NCBI RefSeq assembly: GCF_034424805.1
Contig: NZ_JAXOUF010000009.1
Location: 62,001 to 126,000 of the forward strand
Direction of reading: 5' to 3'
Length of the DNA stretch: 64,000 nt
Source of the DNA: Labrys sedimenti
Lineage (GTDB): Bacteria; Pseudomonadota; Alphaproteobacteria; Rhizobiales; Labraceae
This document shows positions 50,690 to 58,720 of this stretch, piece after piece (the stretch's first letter is position 1; every line of letters starts with the position of its first letter). Made by a program: the position numbers and the translations under genes. The notes beneath the pieces were generated by a model. The model did not search any database. It was given only the letters and a program-made list of their open reading frames with translations, and was not told where the DNA came from.

Positions 50690-51082
50690 TCAACCGGGAA
50701 ACTCGTAGACCACGTCCGAAAAGCGTCCGGTCGGGAAGACATAGAAGAGCCGAAGTTCGGCATCGCCTTCGTTGCGCAGCGAGTGCCAGGCATTGCCGGG
50801 GATGAAGATCGTCGCTCCCTTGCCGACGGGGCTCTCCGCGCCATCGACCGTGAGCACGCCGCTGCCTTCCAGGATGAGATAGAGCTCCGCTTCGGCGTGA
50901 CGGTGGGGCGGATTGGTGCCGCCGGGCGGCAGGATGGCGATTCCAGCGCTGAGGCTGTCGGTCGGCGTGATCTCAGCGCTGATCAAGGTGTGCCAGGCCA
51001 CGCTCCCCTTGGCGGGATCGTCCCAGGCTTCCCGGGGCCGCTCTTCAGCCCGGGTGATGACGAGTTGAGTTTCCCCGATCAC
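50690..51082 (-). CDS. Cupin-domain protein
   Basis: This 130-residue single-cupin protein has the two motifs GGTNPPHRHAEAELYLILEGSG and GNAWHSLRNEGDAELRLFYVFP, with metal-ligand histidines in PHRHAE and the second motif. GTG 51082 is chosen because GGAGGG lies 4 nt upstream and an upstream extension of 50 residues overlaps the next gene and is not family-like. The substrate is unknown. Confidence 0.75.
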   Translation of the reverse strand: MIGETQLVITRAEERPREAWDDPAKGSVAWHTLISAEITPTDSLSAGIAILPPGGTNPPHRHAEAELYLILEGSGVLTVDGAESPVGKGATIFIPGNAWHSLRNEGDAELRLFYVFPTGRFSDVVYEFPG

Positions 51083-51165
51083 GATGCCCTCCGCGCGGTG
51101 ATGCCGTGAATATACGATCCTACCCTCTGGGAGCGCTTGGTGAAGCAAGGCTTCTCGCCCCCCCC

Positions 51166-51753
51166 TCAGCGGATCTCGTCGCTCGACAGGATTGCGTAGA
51201 GCAAATGGTCGCGCCAGGCGCCGGCGATGCACAGATAGGAGCGGGCATAGCCCTCACGGATGAAGCCGACGCGCTCCAGGAGCCGGATCGAGGGGCCATT
51301 CTCCGGCAGGCAGGCCGCTTCCACCCGGCGCAGGCGCAGCGTGCCGAAGGCATAGGGCAGCAACGCACGCACGGCATCGCTCATCAGGCCCTGGCCGGCA
51401 TGGGCCTGACCCATCCAATAGCCGAGCGAGCCGGTCTGCGCCACGCCGCGGCGGATCTGGCCGAGGGTGAGGCCGCCGACCAGCGCGCCGTCGCTCGAGC
51501 GGAAGATGAAGAAGGGGTAGGCGGCGTCCGCCCTCGCATCCTGGCCATAGCGCTTGATCCGCGCCCGAAAGGCCGGGCGGGTCAGATCGTTTGGCGGCCA
51601 GGTCGGCTCCCAGGGGCGCAGGAATTCCCGGCTTGCGCCTCGCAGGGCGGCCCAGGCCTCGAAATCGCGCATTTCCGGGGCACGCAGCTCAACCTTCTCG
51701 CCACGGACCGGCGGTACGACGTCGGCGAAGGAGAAGGGCCGCAGGAAGGACAT
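51166..51753 (-). CDS. RimJ/RimL-type GNAT acetyltransferase
   Basis: This 195-residue acetyltransferase has VRGEKVELRAPEMRDFEAWAALR at the start, GGLTLGQIRRGVAQTGSLGYWMG, the acetyl-CoA loop AHAGQGLMSDAVRALLPYAF and ENGPSIRLLERVGFIREGYAR, the RimJ/RimL pattern for acetylating protein N-termini. It starts 8 bp after the M16 peptidase stop on the same strand, so it is the tail of the thrC-M16 unit. Confidence 0.88.
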   Translation of the reverse strand: MSFLRPFSFADVVPPVRGEKVELRAPEMRDFEAWAALRGASREFLRPWEPTWPPNDLTRPAFRARIKRYGQDARADAAYPFFIFRSSDGALVGGLTLGQIRRGVAQTGSLGYWMGQAHAGQGLMSDAVRALLPYAFGTLRLRRVEAACLPENGPSIRLLERVGFIREGYARSYLCIAGAWRDHLLYAILSSDEIR

Positions 51754-51761
51754 TCACCGCC

Positions 51762-53021
51762 TCATGCCGCCAGATGGGTGCGGATCTTGTCGAGACGGGG
51801 CAATTTTTTGACCGGCCCGAGGGCTGCCAGGGTCGGCGGCGACGCCAGCACGGCCTCGCCCGCCTGGCGCACGTCCTCGGCGGTGACTGCGTCGATCTTG
51901 GCAATCAATTCCGCCGGGGGCAGGGGGCGGCCCCAGATCAGCATGTGGCGCGCCATCTGCTCGGCGCGCATGGCCGAGGATTCGAGCGCCATCAGAAGGC
52001 CGGCCTTCATCTGCGCCTTGGCGCGGGCGATCTCCGCTTCGGTGGGGGAGGCGGCAGCGGCCGCGACGGTATCCAGGATCACCGGCACGAGATCCTTGAG
52101 GTCCTCGGCGCCGGCGCCGGCGGATATGCCGAAGATGCCGGTATCCGCATAGCCCCACTGAAAGGCATAGACCGAGTAGCACAGGCCCCTTTTTTCTCGC
52201 ACCTCCTGGAACAGGCGCGAGGACATGCCGCCGCCGACCAGATTGGTGAAGATTCCGAGAGCCGGGCTGAGGGCATCCTTGTAGGAACGGCCGGCAAAGC
52301 CGATCAGCACATTGGCCTGTTCGTGATCGGTCACCATCACGTCCTCGCCGCCGCGATAGATCGCCGAAGCCGGTTCGGGGCCGCTGCCTTCGGGCAGATG
52401 GGCGAACAGGCGGCCTGCCTCTTCGACGACGCGATCATGCTCGACGGCCCCGGCAGCGGCGACCACCATGCGGCCGGCCCGGTAATGGGTGTCGAGATAG
52501 GTCTGGATCGCCTTGCGGTCGAACGACATCACGGTTTCGGGGGTGCCGAGAATGGGGCGGCCGAGGGGCTGATGCGGAAATGCGGCCTGGTTGAACATGT
52601 CGAAGACCAGATCGTCCGGCGTGTCCTCGACGGCGCTGATCTCCTGCAGGATGACATTCTTCTCCCGCGCCAGTTCATCGGCATCGAAGACGGACTGGGT
52701 GAGGATGTCGGCCAGGATGTCGAAGCCGAGGCCGACATCTTCCTTCAGCACGCGGGCGTAATAGGCGGTCTGCTCGCCGGATGTCGCGGCATTGAGTTCA
52801 CCGCCGGCGCTTTCGATCTCTTCGGCGATGCGCTTGGCGTCACGGGTCCGCGTGCCCTTGAACGCCATATGCTCGAGCAGATGGGCGAGGCCGTGCTCCT
52901 TCTCGCCTTCCGAGCGGGCGCCGGCACCCGCGAAGACACCGAGCGAAGCGGTTTCCAGATGGCTCATCGCGTCGGTGACGACGGTCAGGCCGGAGGGGAG
53001 GCGGGTTACCTCGACGCTCAT
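51762..53021 (-). CDS. M16-family zinc peptidase (processing-peptidase-like)
   Basis: This 419-residue pitrilysin-family peptidase has the inverted zinc motif HLLEH (47-51) and the downstream glutamate region (ELNAATSGEQTAYYARVL). The later FGISAGAGAEDL and LWGRPLPPAELI segments belong to the second M16 domain. It resembles the bacterial ancestors of mitochondrial processing peptidase. Its ATG overlaps the thrC stop (ATGA); thrC-M16 is a conserved pair in Rhizobiales. Confidence 0.92.
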   Translation of the reverse strand: MSVEVTRLPSGLTVVTDAMSHLETASLGVFAGAGARSEGEKEHGLAHLLEHMAFKGTRTRDAKRIAEEIESAGGELNAATSGEQTAYYARVLKEDVGLGFDILADILTQSVFDADELAREKNVILQEISAVEDTPDDLVFDMFNQAAFPHQPLGRPILGTPETVMSFDRKAIQTYLDTHYRAGRMVVAAAGAVEHDRVVEEAGRLFAHLPEGSGPEPASAIYRGGEDVMVTDHEQANVLIGFAGRSYKDALSPALGIFTNLVGGGMSSRLFQEVREKRGLCYSVYAFQWGYADTGIFGISAGAGAEDLKDLVPVILDTVAAAAASPTEAEIARAKAQMKAGLLMALESSAMRAEQMARHMLIWGRPLPPAELIAKIDAVTAEDVRQAGEAVLASPPTLAALGPVKKLPRLDKIRTHLAA

Positions 53022-54430
53022 GCGGCTGCACCTTGGGCCGCGCGGGAATGCTTGCGGACGAAGGCCTCCAGGACCCCGAGGTCATTGGGCAGGACGGTAA
53101 AGCGCTCGGGCCGCTCATAGAGATCGGCGAGGGCATCCGGCAATTTGGGTTCGATGCCCGAGGCGTCCTTGACCGCGGCCGGGAACTTGGCGGGATGGGC
53201 CGTGCCGAGCACGACCATCGGCACGCGGCGATCGGGTTCGGCCTTCCACGCCGCCATCACGCCGACGGCCGTATGAGGATCCAGGAGGTAGCCGGCGTTG
53301 CGCCAGATCATGCCGATCGTCTTGGCGACCTCCTTCTCGTCGGCGCGCTCGGCGTCGAACTCCGCCCGGATAGCCTCATAGGCGCCTTCGTCGATTTCGA
53401 AGGCGCCGGATTGGGCGAGATTGCCCATCAAGCGGCGGATCTGGCCGGCATCGCGGTGATAGGCGTCGAAGAGCAGGCGTTCGAAATTGGAGGAAACCTG
53501 GATATCCATCGAGGGCGAAGACGTCTCCTTCACACCGCGTGCCTCGTAGACGCCCGTCGCGATGGTGCGCGCCAGGATGTCATTGACATTGGTGGCGATC
53601 AGGAGCCGCTCGATCGGCAGGCCCATGCGCTTGGCGACATAGCCGGCGAAAATGTCGCCGAAATTGCCCGTGGGCACCGAGAACGACACTTTGCGATGCG
53701 GCGCGCCCAGGGTCACCGCGGCGGTGAAGTAATAGACGATCTGGGCCACGATACGGGCCCAGTTGATGGAATTGACGCCCGACAGGCCGATTTCGTCGCG
53801 GAATTCGAGATGGTTGAACATCGCCTTCAGCTGGGCCTGGCAATCGTCGAAATTGCCCTCCAGCGCCACGGCATGGACATTGGGCGCATCGACCGTGGTC
53901 ATCTGCCGGCGCTGCACCTCGGAGACGCGGCCATGCGGATAGAGGATGACGATGTCGACTTGTTCGAGGCCGCGGAAGGCTTCGATGGCGGCACTGCCGG
54001 TGTCGCCCGAGGTGGCGCCGACGATGGTGGCGCGCTTGTTGCGGGCCTTCAGGGCGTGGTCCATCAGCCGGGCGAGCAACTGCATCGCCACGTCCTTGAA
54101 GGCAAGCGTCGGGCCGTGGAACAGCTCCTGCACGAACAGATTGTCACCGATCTGCACCAGCGGCACGACGGCTGGATGGCCGAAGCTGCCATAGGCCTCC
54201 TGGATCATCCGGCGCAGGGCTGCCGGCTCGATCTCGCCGCCGACGAAGGGCGAGATCACCGCTTCGGCGACCTGCCAATAGGGTTTGCCTGCAAAGGAAG
54301 CGATCTGGGCGTGGGACAGAACCGGCCAATGCTGCGGCACATAGAGGCCGCCGTCGCGGGCAAGGCCGGCGAGGAGGGCATCGCAAAAGCCGAGGACGGG
54401 GGCTTCGCCCCGCGTGGAAACATAGTGCAC
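53018..54430 (-). CDS. thrC: Threonine synthase
   Basis: This PLP enzyme of about 470 residues turns O-phosphohomoserine into threonine. The PLP lysine is in LAFKDVAMQLLARLMD, and the phosphate-binding GATSGDTGSAAIEAF and FSVPTGNFGDIFAGYVAKRMG are present. GTG 54430 (VHYVSTRGEAP) is the family start with AAAGGA upstream. It completes the thrB-dependent route present at 42.6 kb. Confidence 0.95.
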   Translation of the reverse strand: MHYVSTRGEAPVLGFCDALLAGLARDGGLYVPQHWPVLSHAQIASFAGKPYWQVAEAVISPFVGGEIEPAALRRMIQEAYGSFGHPAVVPLVQIGDNLFVQELFHGPTLAFKDVAMQLLARLMDHALKARNKRATIVGATSGDTGSAAIEAFRGLEQVDIVILYPHGRVSEVQRRQMTTVDAPNVHAVALEGNFDDCQAQLKAMFNHLEFRDEIGLSGVNSINWARIVAQIVYYFTAAVTLGAPHRKVSFSVPTGNFGDIFAGYVAKRMGLPIERLLIATNVNDILARTIATGVYEARGVKETSSPSMDIQVSSNFERLLFDAYHRDAGQIRRLMGNLAQSGAFEIDEGAYEAIRAEFDAERADEKEVAKTIGMIWRNAGYLLDPHTAVGVMAAWKAEPDRRVPMVVLGTAHPAKFPAAVKDASGIEPKLPDALADLYERPERFTVLPNDLGVLEAFVRKHSRAAQGAAA

Positions 54431-54567
54431 GGTTCTATCCTTTCGGTGCCGGAAGCGCCGCCAATACCAGTCGCGCGCCGTCCGGGACACAAGTCTTCAT
54501 CCTGTAATCCGCCCGGGGCCGACGGGCAAGGCGCGTATCGCCGCCTCCTTGCCCAGCGGCGCCGTCC

Positions 54568-55323
54568 TTATCCCGCCGGTTTGCGCCTCAGGCGCAGGAC
54601 GAAGGCGATGTAGACCCCAACCAGACCGAGGGCGAGACCGAACCAGGTCAGCGCATATTGCAGGTGGTTGTTGGGGAAGGCGAGAATGGTTTCTCCGCCC
54701 TCGGGCAGGCCGCCGGGGGCGCTGGCATCGGCATCGATGAAGAACGGTGCGACCCGCGTCAGCCCCTCGGCCTTGGCAATGCCGGCGATGTCGCGCGTGA
54801 ACCAGTTGCCGGCGGCAGGATCGTCTGCCGGCGTGAAGAGATTGCGGTCTTCCGTCCAGCGGGCGAGGCCGGTGATGGTGACGGGACCGGCGATCTGCCC
54901 GGCCTGGCGGCTGGCGGGATCCTTGGCGTTCTCGGGCACGAAGCCGCGATTGACCAGGACGGTGGAACCGTCGGGACGGATGAGCGGTGTCAGCACCCAG
55001 TAGCCCACGCCGCGAAACTGCCCTTTGGCATCGGGCAGGTTGGTGAAGGAGCGGATCTCCTTGGCGTGGTCGAAGGTCCCCGAGACCTGCCAATGCCGGT
55101 ATTCGAGGCCGTCCCGCGTCAGGCGCGGCCAATCGGCTTCGGGGGGCGGAGCAACGGGAGCCGCGGTGGTGCGGTCGGCAATCTCCTTGAGCAGGCCGAG
55201 CTTCCATTGCAGACGTTCGAGCTGCCAGATGCCGAGACCGACCAGGAAGGCGCCCATCACCAGCATCGAGATCGTCAGCACCACCAGCGAGCGCGGACGC
55301 GAGGAGACCACGGACGTCGTCAT
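54568..55323 (-). CDS. SURF1-family cytochrome oxidase assembly protein
   Basis: This 251-residue membrane protein helps assemble the haem a centre of cytochrome oxidase. One helix is near each end (SLVVLTISMLVMGAFLVGLGIWQLERL and WFGLALGLVGVYIAFVLRLRR). Between them are YRHWQVSGTFDHAKEI, GVGYWVLTPLI and VNRGFVPENAKDP, the SURF1 signature. The ATG overlaps the DUF983 stop (ATGA). Confidence 0.92.
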   Translation of the reverse strand: MTTSVVSSRPRSLVVLTISMLVMGAFLVGLGIWQLERLQWKLGLLKEIADRTTAAPVAPPPEADWPRLTRDGLEYRHWQVSGTFDHAKEIRSFTNLPDAKGQFRGVGYWVLTPLIRPDGSTVLVNRGFVPENAKDPASRQAGQIAGPVTITGLARWTEDRNLFTPADDPAAGNWFTRDIAGIAKAEGLTRVAPFFIDADASAPGGLPEGGETILAFPNNHLQYALTWFGLALGLVGVYIAFVLRLRRKPAG

Positions 55324-55697
55324 TCTTCCAACCGGCCCTCGGCCGCCTTGTTGGTATATTGCAGGGCAACGAGTACGCCCTTCATCCAGCGCAGCAATCC
55401 GAGACAGACAGCGAGGGAAAGCGGCAGCCAGAGGATGATGTGCACCCAGACCGGAGGCGAGAAGGTGAATTCGACATAGACGGCTGCGCCCAGCAGGATG
55501 AAGCCGGCGACCAGGATGACCAGCACGGCCGGCCCGTCGCCCGAATCGGCAAAGCTGTAGTCGAGGCCGCAGGCGCTGCATTTCGGCTTGAGACTGATGA
55601 AGCCGTCGAAGAGCTTGCCCTGGCCGCAACGCGGGCATCTGCCGCGCGAGCCGGTCTGGAAGGGCGAAAGCGGAGCGTAGTGCTGATCCTGCGACAT
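55320..55697 (-). CDS. DUF983-family zinc-ribbon membrane protein
   Basis: This 125-residue protein has two CXXC pairs (RGRCPRCGQGKLFDGF and CSACGLDYSFADSGDG) and two membrane helices (AVLVILVAGFILLGAAVYVEF and IILWLPLSLAVCLGLLRWM). It is a usual member of alphaproteobacterial cytochrome oxidase loci, with no proven role. It overlaps the SURF1 gene start. Confidence 0.88.
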   Translation of the reverse strand: MSQDQHYAPLSPFQTGSRGRCPRCGQGKLFDGFISLKPKCSACGLDYSFADSGDGPAVLVILVAGFILLGAAVYVEFTFSPPVWVHIILWLPLSLAVCLGLLRWMKGVLVALQYTNKAAEGRLEE

Positions 55698-55720
55698 GAT
55701 TGGGGAGCCCTAAAAGGAAA

Positions 55721-55740
55721 CGGCCGGGGAATCCCGGCCG
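55721..55740. terminator. Short GC stem before DUF983 gene
   Basis: CGGCCGGG-GAAT-CCCGGCCG is a perfect 8-bp stem between ctaE and the DUF983 gene on the minus strand. With no T-run, it is a possible processing or partial termination site. Confidence 0.4.
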
Positions 55741-55752
55741 CCTCGTTGATCC

Positions 55753-55856
55753 TAGAGCAAAACGCGTTCAAGTGTGAACGCATTTTTACTCTAACTCTTT
55801 GTTTGGACGCGTCTTTGCGATTCTTGGTGGCACCGTAAAATCGCAAAACGCTATGT
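55753..55856. repeat. Rhizobiales-type intergenic repeat with two stems
   Basis: The first stem AAAACGCGTTCA / TGAACGCATTTT (55759-55786, 11 of 12 pairs) is followed by CTCTAACTCTTTGTTT and a second stem TTTGCGATT / AATCGCAAA (55814-55847) enclosing GGTG-G-CACC. The overall order (CTAGAGC, stem, CTCTAACTCTTTGTTT, stem) resembles intergenic mosaic repeats I know from rhizobia. It lies inside the oxidase locus, 10 bp from ctaE. Confidence 0.6.
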
Positions 55857-55865
55857 GAAGGCGGC

Positions 55866-56702
55866 TCAGCCGTGCACGCCGCCGGGACCATAACCCCAGA
55901 TGTAGATGCAGGCGAACAGGAACAGCCAGACCACGTCGACGAAGTGCCAGTACCAGGCGGCGAACTCGAAGCCGAGGTGATGGCGCTGGGTGAACTGGCC
56001 CAGATTGGCGCGCAGCAGGCAGACAGCCAGGAAGATGGTGCCGACGATCACGTGGAAGCCGTGGAAGCCCGTCGCCATGAAGAAGGTCGAGCCATAGATG
56101 TGGCCCGAGAAGGAGAATGGCGCGTGGGCATACTCGTAGGCCTGGCACAGCGTGAAGATCAGGCCAAGGATGACCGTCAGGATCAGGCCGTTCCTCAGGC
56201 CCTTCTGGTCGCCCTCGAGCAGAGCGTGATGGGCCCAGGTCACCGTGGTGCCGGAGGTGAGCAGGATCAGCGTGTTCAGGAGCGGCAGATGCCAGGGGTC
56301 GAGGGTCTCGATGCCCTTGGGCGGCCAGACGCCTCCCGTCAGGGCGGTGCGAGCGACCTCGGCGGCATCGCCGGGGAAGAGGGCGACGTCGAAATAGGCC
56401 CAGAACCAGGCGACGAAGAACATCACTTCCGAAGCGATGAACAGCATCATGCCGTAGCGATGATGGAGCTGCACCACCGGGGTGTGATCGCCCTCGGAAG
56501 CTTCCTTGATGACGTCCCACCACCACATCAGCATGGTGTAGAGCACGCCGATCAGGCCGACGCCGAACACCAGCGGGCCGTAGGAATATTTGTGCATCCA
56601 GGTGATCAGGCCGATGGCCAGAACGAAAGCCGCCATCGAGCCGACGAACGGCCATGGGCTCGGATTGACGAGGTGGTAATCATGGTTCTTGGTCTGAGCC
56701 AT
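55866..56702 (-). CDS. ctaE: Cytochrome c oxidase subunit III
   Basis: This 278-residue inner-membrane subunit of aa3 oxidase has seven helices. Landmarks are HLVNPSPWPF near the start, RYGMMLFIASEVMFFVAWFWAYF, GHIYGSTFFMATGFHGFHVIVGTIFL and FAAWYWHFVDVVWLFLFACIYIWG at the end. It follows ctaG at a 31-bp gap on the same strand. Confidence 0.95.
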   Translation of the reverse strand: MAQTKNHDYHLVNPSPWPFVGSMAAFVLAIGLITWMHKYSYGPLVFGVGLIGVLYTMLMWWWDVIKEASEGDHTPVVQLHHRYGMMLFIASEVMFFVAWFWAYFDVALFPGDAAEVARTALTGGVWPPKGIETLDPWHLPLLNTLILLTSGTTVTWAHHALLEGDQKGLRNGLILTVILGLIFTLCQAYEYAHAPFSFSGHIYGSTFFMATGFHGFHVIVGTIFLAVCLLRANLGQFTQRHHLGFEFAAWYWHFVDVVWLFLFACIYIWGYGPGGVHG

Positions 56703-56733
56703 GGCTTTCTCCAGATGCCGGTCGCCCGGGAAC

Positions 56734-57354
56734 TTATAACTGTGGTTTGCTCGACGTGTCGGTTTTCGGTTCGGCCGCCGCGAGCGGAGTCACGGGAGGC
56801 TTGGCCGGATAGTAGGTATAGGAAAGCGTGATCGTGCGCACGCCGGCAAGATAGTCGACCTTGTCGATCGCGGGATCGACGAAGAAGACCACCGGCAGCT
56901 CCTGGCTCTCGCCCGGCCCCAGTTTCTGGTTGGTGAAGCAGAAGCACTGGATTTTTGAGAAATACGCACCGGTTTCCTGCGGCGTCACATTGTAGGCGGC
57001 CGCGGCATAGGTGGTTTCCTGGGAGAGGTTGGTGATCTTGTAGTAGACCGTCTTTACCTCTCCGGCCTTGACCGTCACCGAGCGCTGCTCGGGTTCGAAC
57101 TTCCAGGGCAGGGCCGGGTTGATGTTCGAATCGAAGCGCACTTCGAAGCTGCGGTCGAGGATCTGGCCCGGAGCGGCCTCGGCGACGCGCGTGGTCCCCG
57201 CAAAGCCGGTGACCTGGCAGAACAGCGTATAGAGCGGCACTGCGGCATAGGCCGCACCAACCATCGATGCCACGAACGCGATGCAGGACACCGCGATTAT
57301 GCCATTGCCGACCTTGGGGCGCGAAGAGGAAGGCTTGTCGGGCGTTCCGGCCAT
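56734..57354 (-). CDS. ctaG: Cytochrome oxidase copper chaperone CtaG/Cox11
   Basis: This 206-residue membrane-anchored periplasmic chaperone delivers copper to the CuB site. It has one N-terminal helix (GIIAVSCIAFVASMVGAAYAAVPLYTLFC) and the copper-binding cysteines in KIQCFCFTNQKLGPGE. The family end DKVDYLAGVRTITLSYTYYP is intact. It starts 1 bp after the small ORF upstream. Confidence 0.94.
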   Translation of the reverse strand: MAGTPDKPSSSRPKVGNGIIAVSCIAFVASMVGAAYAAVPLYTLFCQVTGFAGTTRVAEAAPGQILDRSFEVRFDSNINPALPWKFEPEQRSVTVKAGEVKTVYYKITNLSQETTYAAAAYNVTPQETGAYFSKIQCFCFTNQKLGPGESQELPVVFFVDPAIDKVDYLAGVRTITLSYTYYPAKPPVTPLAAAEPKTDTSSKPQL

Positions 57355-57355
57355 T

Positions 57356-57601
57356 CTAGAACCCCTTGTCGAGCACGCCGGGGCCTTTGACGAAGCTCAC
57401 GGCATAGACGAGCAGCACGAAGGCGATGAGGGCGGCGGCGATCGCGATCGAACGCCAATGCAGCTTGCGCGCCTGGTCGGCCGGCAGCCTGGCGACCCAG
57501 CTATCCTTCGGTGGGCGCTGATAGGCGAGGGGACGGAACAGGATGATCAGCAGCAGGATGATCAGGGCCGGTCCGATGAACCACAGATGATGCGCCATCA
57601 T
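57356..57601 (-). CDS. Small membrane protein of the oxidase locus (CoxF-like)
   Basis: This 81-residue protein has two helices (LWFIGPALIILLLIILFRPLAY and SIAIAAALIAFVLLVYAVSFV) with KDSWVARLPADQARKLHWRS between them. It sits between ctaB and ctaG, where alphaproteobacterial loci often encode a small CoxF-type protein. Its ATG overlaps the ctaB stop (ATGA), showing tight coupling. No activity is known. Confidence 0.8.
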   Translation of the reverse strand: MMAHHLWFIGPALIILLLIILFRPLAYQRPPKDSWVARLPADQARKLHWRSIAIAAALIAFVLLVYAVSFVKGPGVLDKGF

Positions 57602-58530
57602 GCCAGGACCCTCATCACCAGCGCCTCGCCGAGCAGGCAGGCGAACAGCACGAACAGATAGAGGATCGAGTAGCCGAACATGCGCTTGGCGGGTCCCATG
57701 TCACCGGGCTTGCGCCAGATGTCGATGGCAAGCCAGAGCATGCCGAGCCCACCCAGGCCCGCAACCACGCCATAGCTCCAATGCGCGTAGCCGAGCAGCC
57801 AGGGCAGCATGCCGATCGGGGCGAGCAGCACGGTGTAGATCAGGATCTGGCGGCGGGTCTCGTGGTCTCCCGCCACCACGGGCAGCATCGGCACGCCGGC
57901 TTTTTCGTAGTCGCCCGACTTGAACAGCGCCAGCGCCCAGAAATGGGGCGGCGTCCACATGAAGATCAGGGCGAAGAGCACGAGGCTTTCCACCGTCACA
58001 GTGCCGGTCACCGTGGCATAGGCGACGACTGGGGGCAGGGCACCCGCCGCGCCGCCGATCACGATGTTCTGCACCGTCCAGCGCTTCAGCCACATCGTGT
58101 AAACAACGACATAGAAGAAGATGGTGAAGGCGAGCAGGCCCGCGGCGAGGAAATTGGTGAAGACGCCGAGCGCCAGCACCGACAGGCCGGACAGGATGAT
58201 GCCGAAGGCGAGCGCTTCGCCCGGACTGACGCGGCCGGCCGGAACCGGGCGGTTGCGCGTGCGCGACATCACGGCGTCGATATCGGCGTCGTACCACATG
58301 TTGAGGGCGCCCGAGGCACCGGCGCCGACCGCGATGGCGATCAGGGCGGCAAGACCGATGACCGGATGGATCGGGCCGGGTGCCACGACCATGCCGGTGA
58401 GGGCGGTGAACACCACCAGCGACATCACTCGCGGCTTGAGCAAGGCCAGGAAGTCGCCAACCGACGCGATGCTGATCACGGGGACAGCATCGTCAGCCTC
58501 GCCTTGGATGGGCATGCCGATATCGGTCAA
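57598..58530 (-). CDS. ctaB: Protohaem IX farnesyltransferase (haem O synthase)
   Basis: This UbiA-type enzyme of about 310 residues and nine helices adds farnesyl to haem B, making haem O for the oxidase. The prenyl-diphosphate motif is NMWYDADIDAVMSRTRNRPVPAG, and YTMWLKRWTVQNIVIGGAAGALPPVVAY is typical. TTG 58530 is chosen since AAGGAA lies 6 nt upstream; ATG 58515 is five codons on. The upstream frame to 58848 is not family-like and runs over ctaD. Confidence 0.93.
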   Translation of the reverse strand: MTDIGMPIQGEADDAVPVISIASVGDFLALLKPRVMSLVVFTALTGMVVAPGPIHPVIGLAALIAIAVGAGASGALNMWYDADIDAVMSRTRNRPVPAGRVSPGEALAFGIILSGLSVLALGVFTNFLAAGLLAFTIFFYVVVYTMWLKRWTVQNIVIGGAAGALPPVVAYATVTGTVTVESLVLFALIFMWTPPHFWALALFKSGDYEKAGVPMLPVVAGDHETRRQILIYTVLLAPIGMLPWLLGYAHWSYGVVAGLGGLGMLWLAIDIWRKPGDMGPAKRMFGYSILYLFVLFACLLGEALVMRVLA

Positions 58531-58607
58531 AGAACGTTCCTTTTCGTCGGGCCGGCCGGGCGGGAGATGCTTGGTCTGAAACACCTGGCCGAAGGCCCTT
58601 GCGGGCC

Positions 58608-58651
58608 GGTTTTCTTCTCGAGCCTTCAGGGAAAGGCTCGAGAAGAAAACC
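58608..58651. repeat. Large perfect hairpin between ctaD and ctaB
   Basis: GGTTTTCTTCTCGAGCCTT (58608-58626) and its exact complement (58633-58651) form a 19-bp stem with a 6-nt loop. On the minus strand it is followed by GGCCC-GCAA-GGGCC. No T-run follows, so it may be an mRNA stability or processing site, or a repeat, 70 bp after ctaD. Confidence 0.7.
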
Positions 58652-58720
58652 TGTTTGCTGGAGGCGGGAGGGCGGCCGTCGAAGCGGCCCCCCACCCGAA
58701 AGCGCGTGCGGTCGAGGGGC

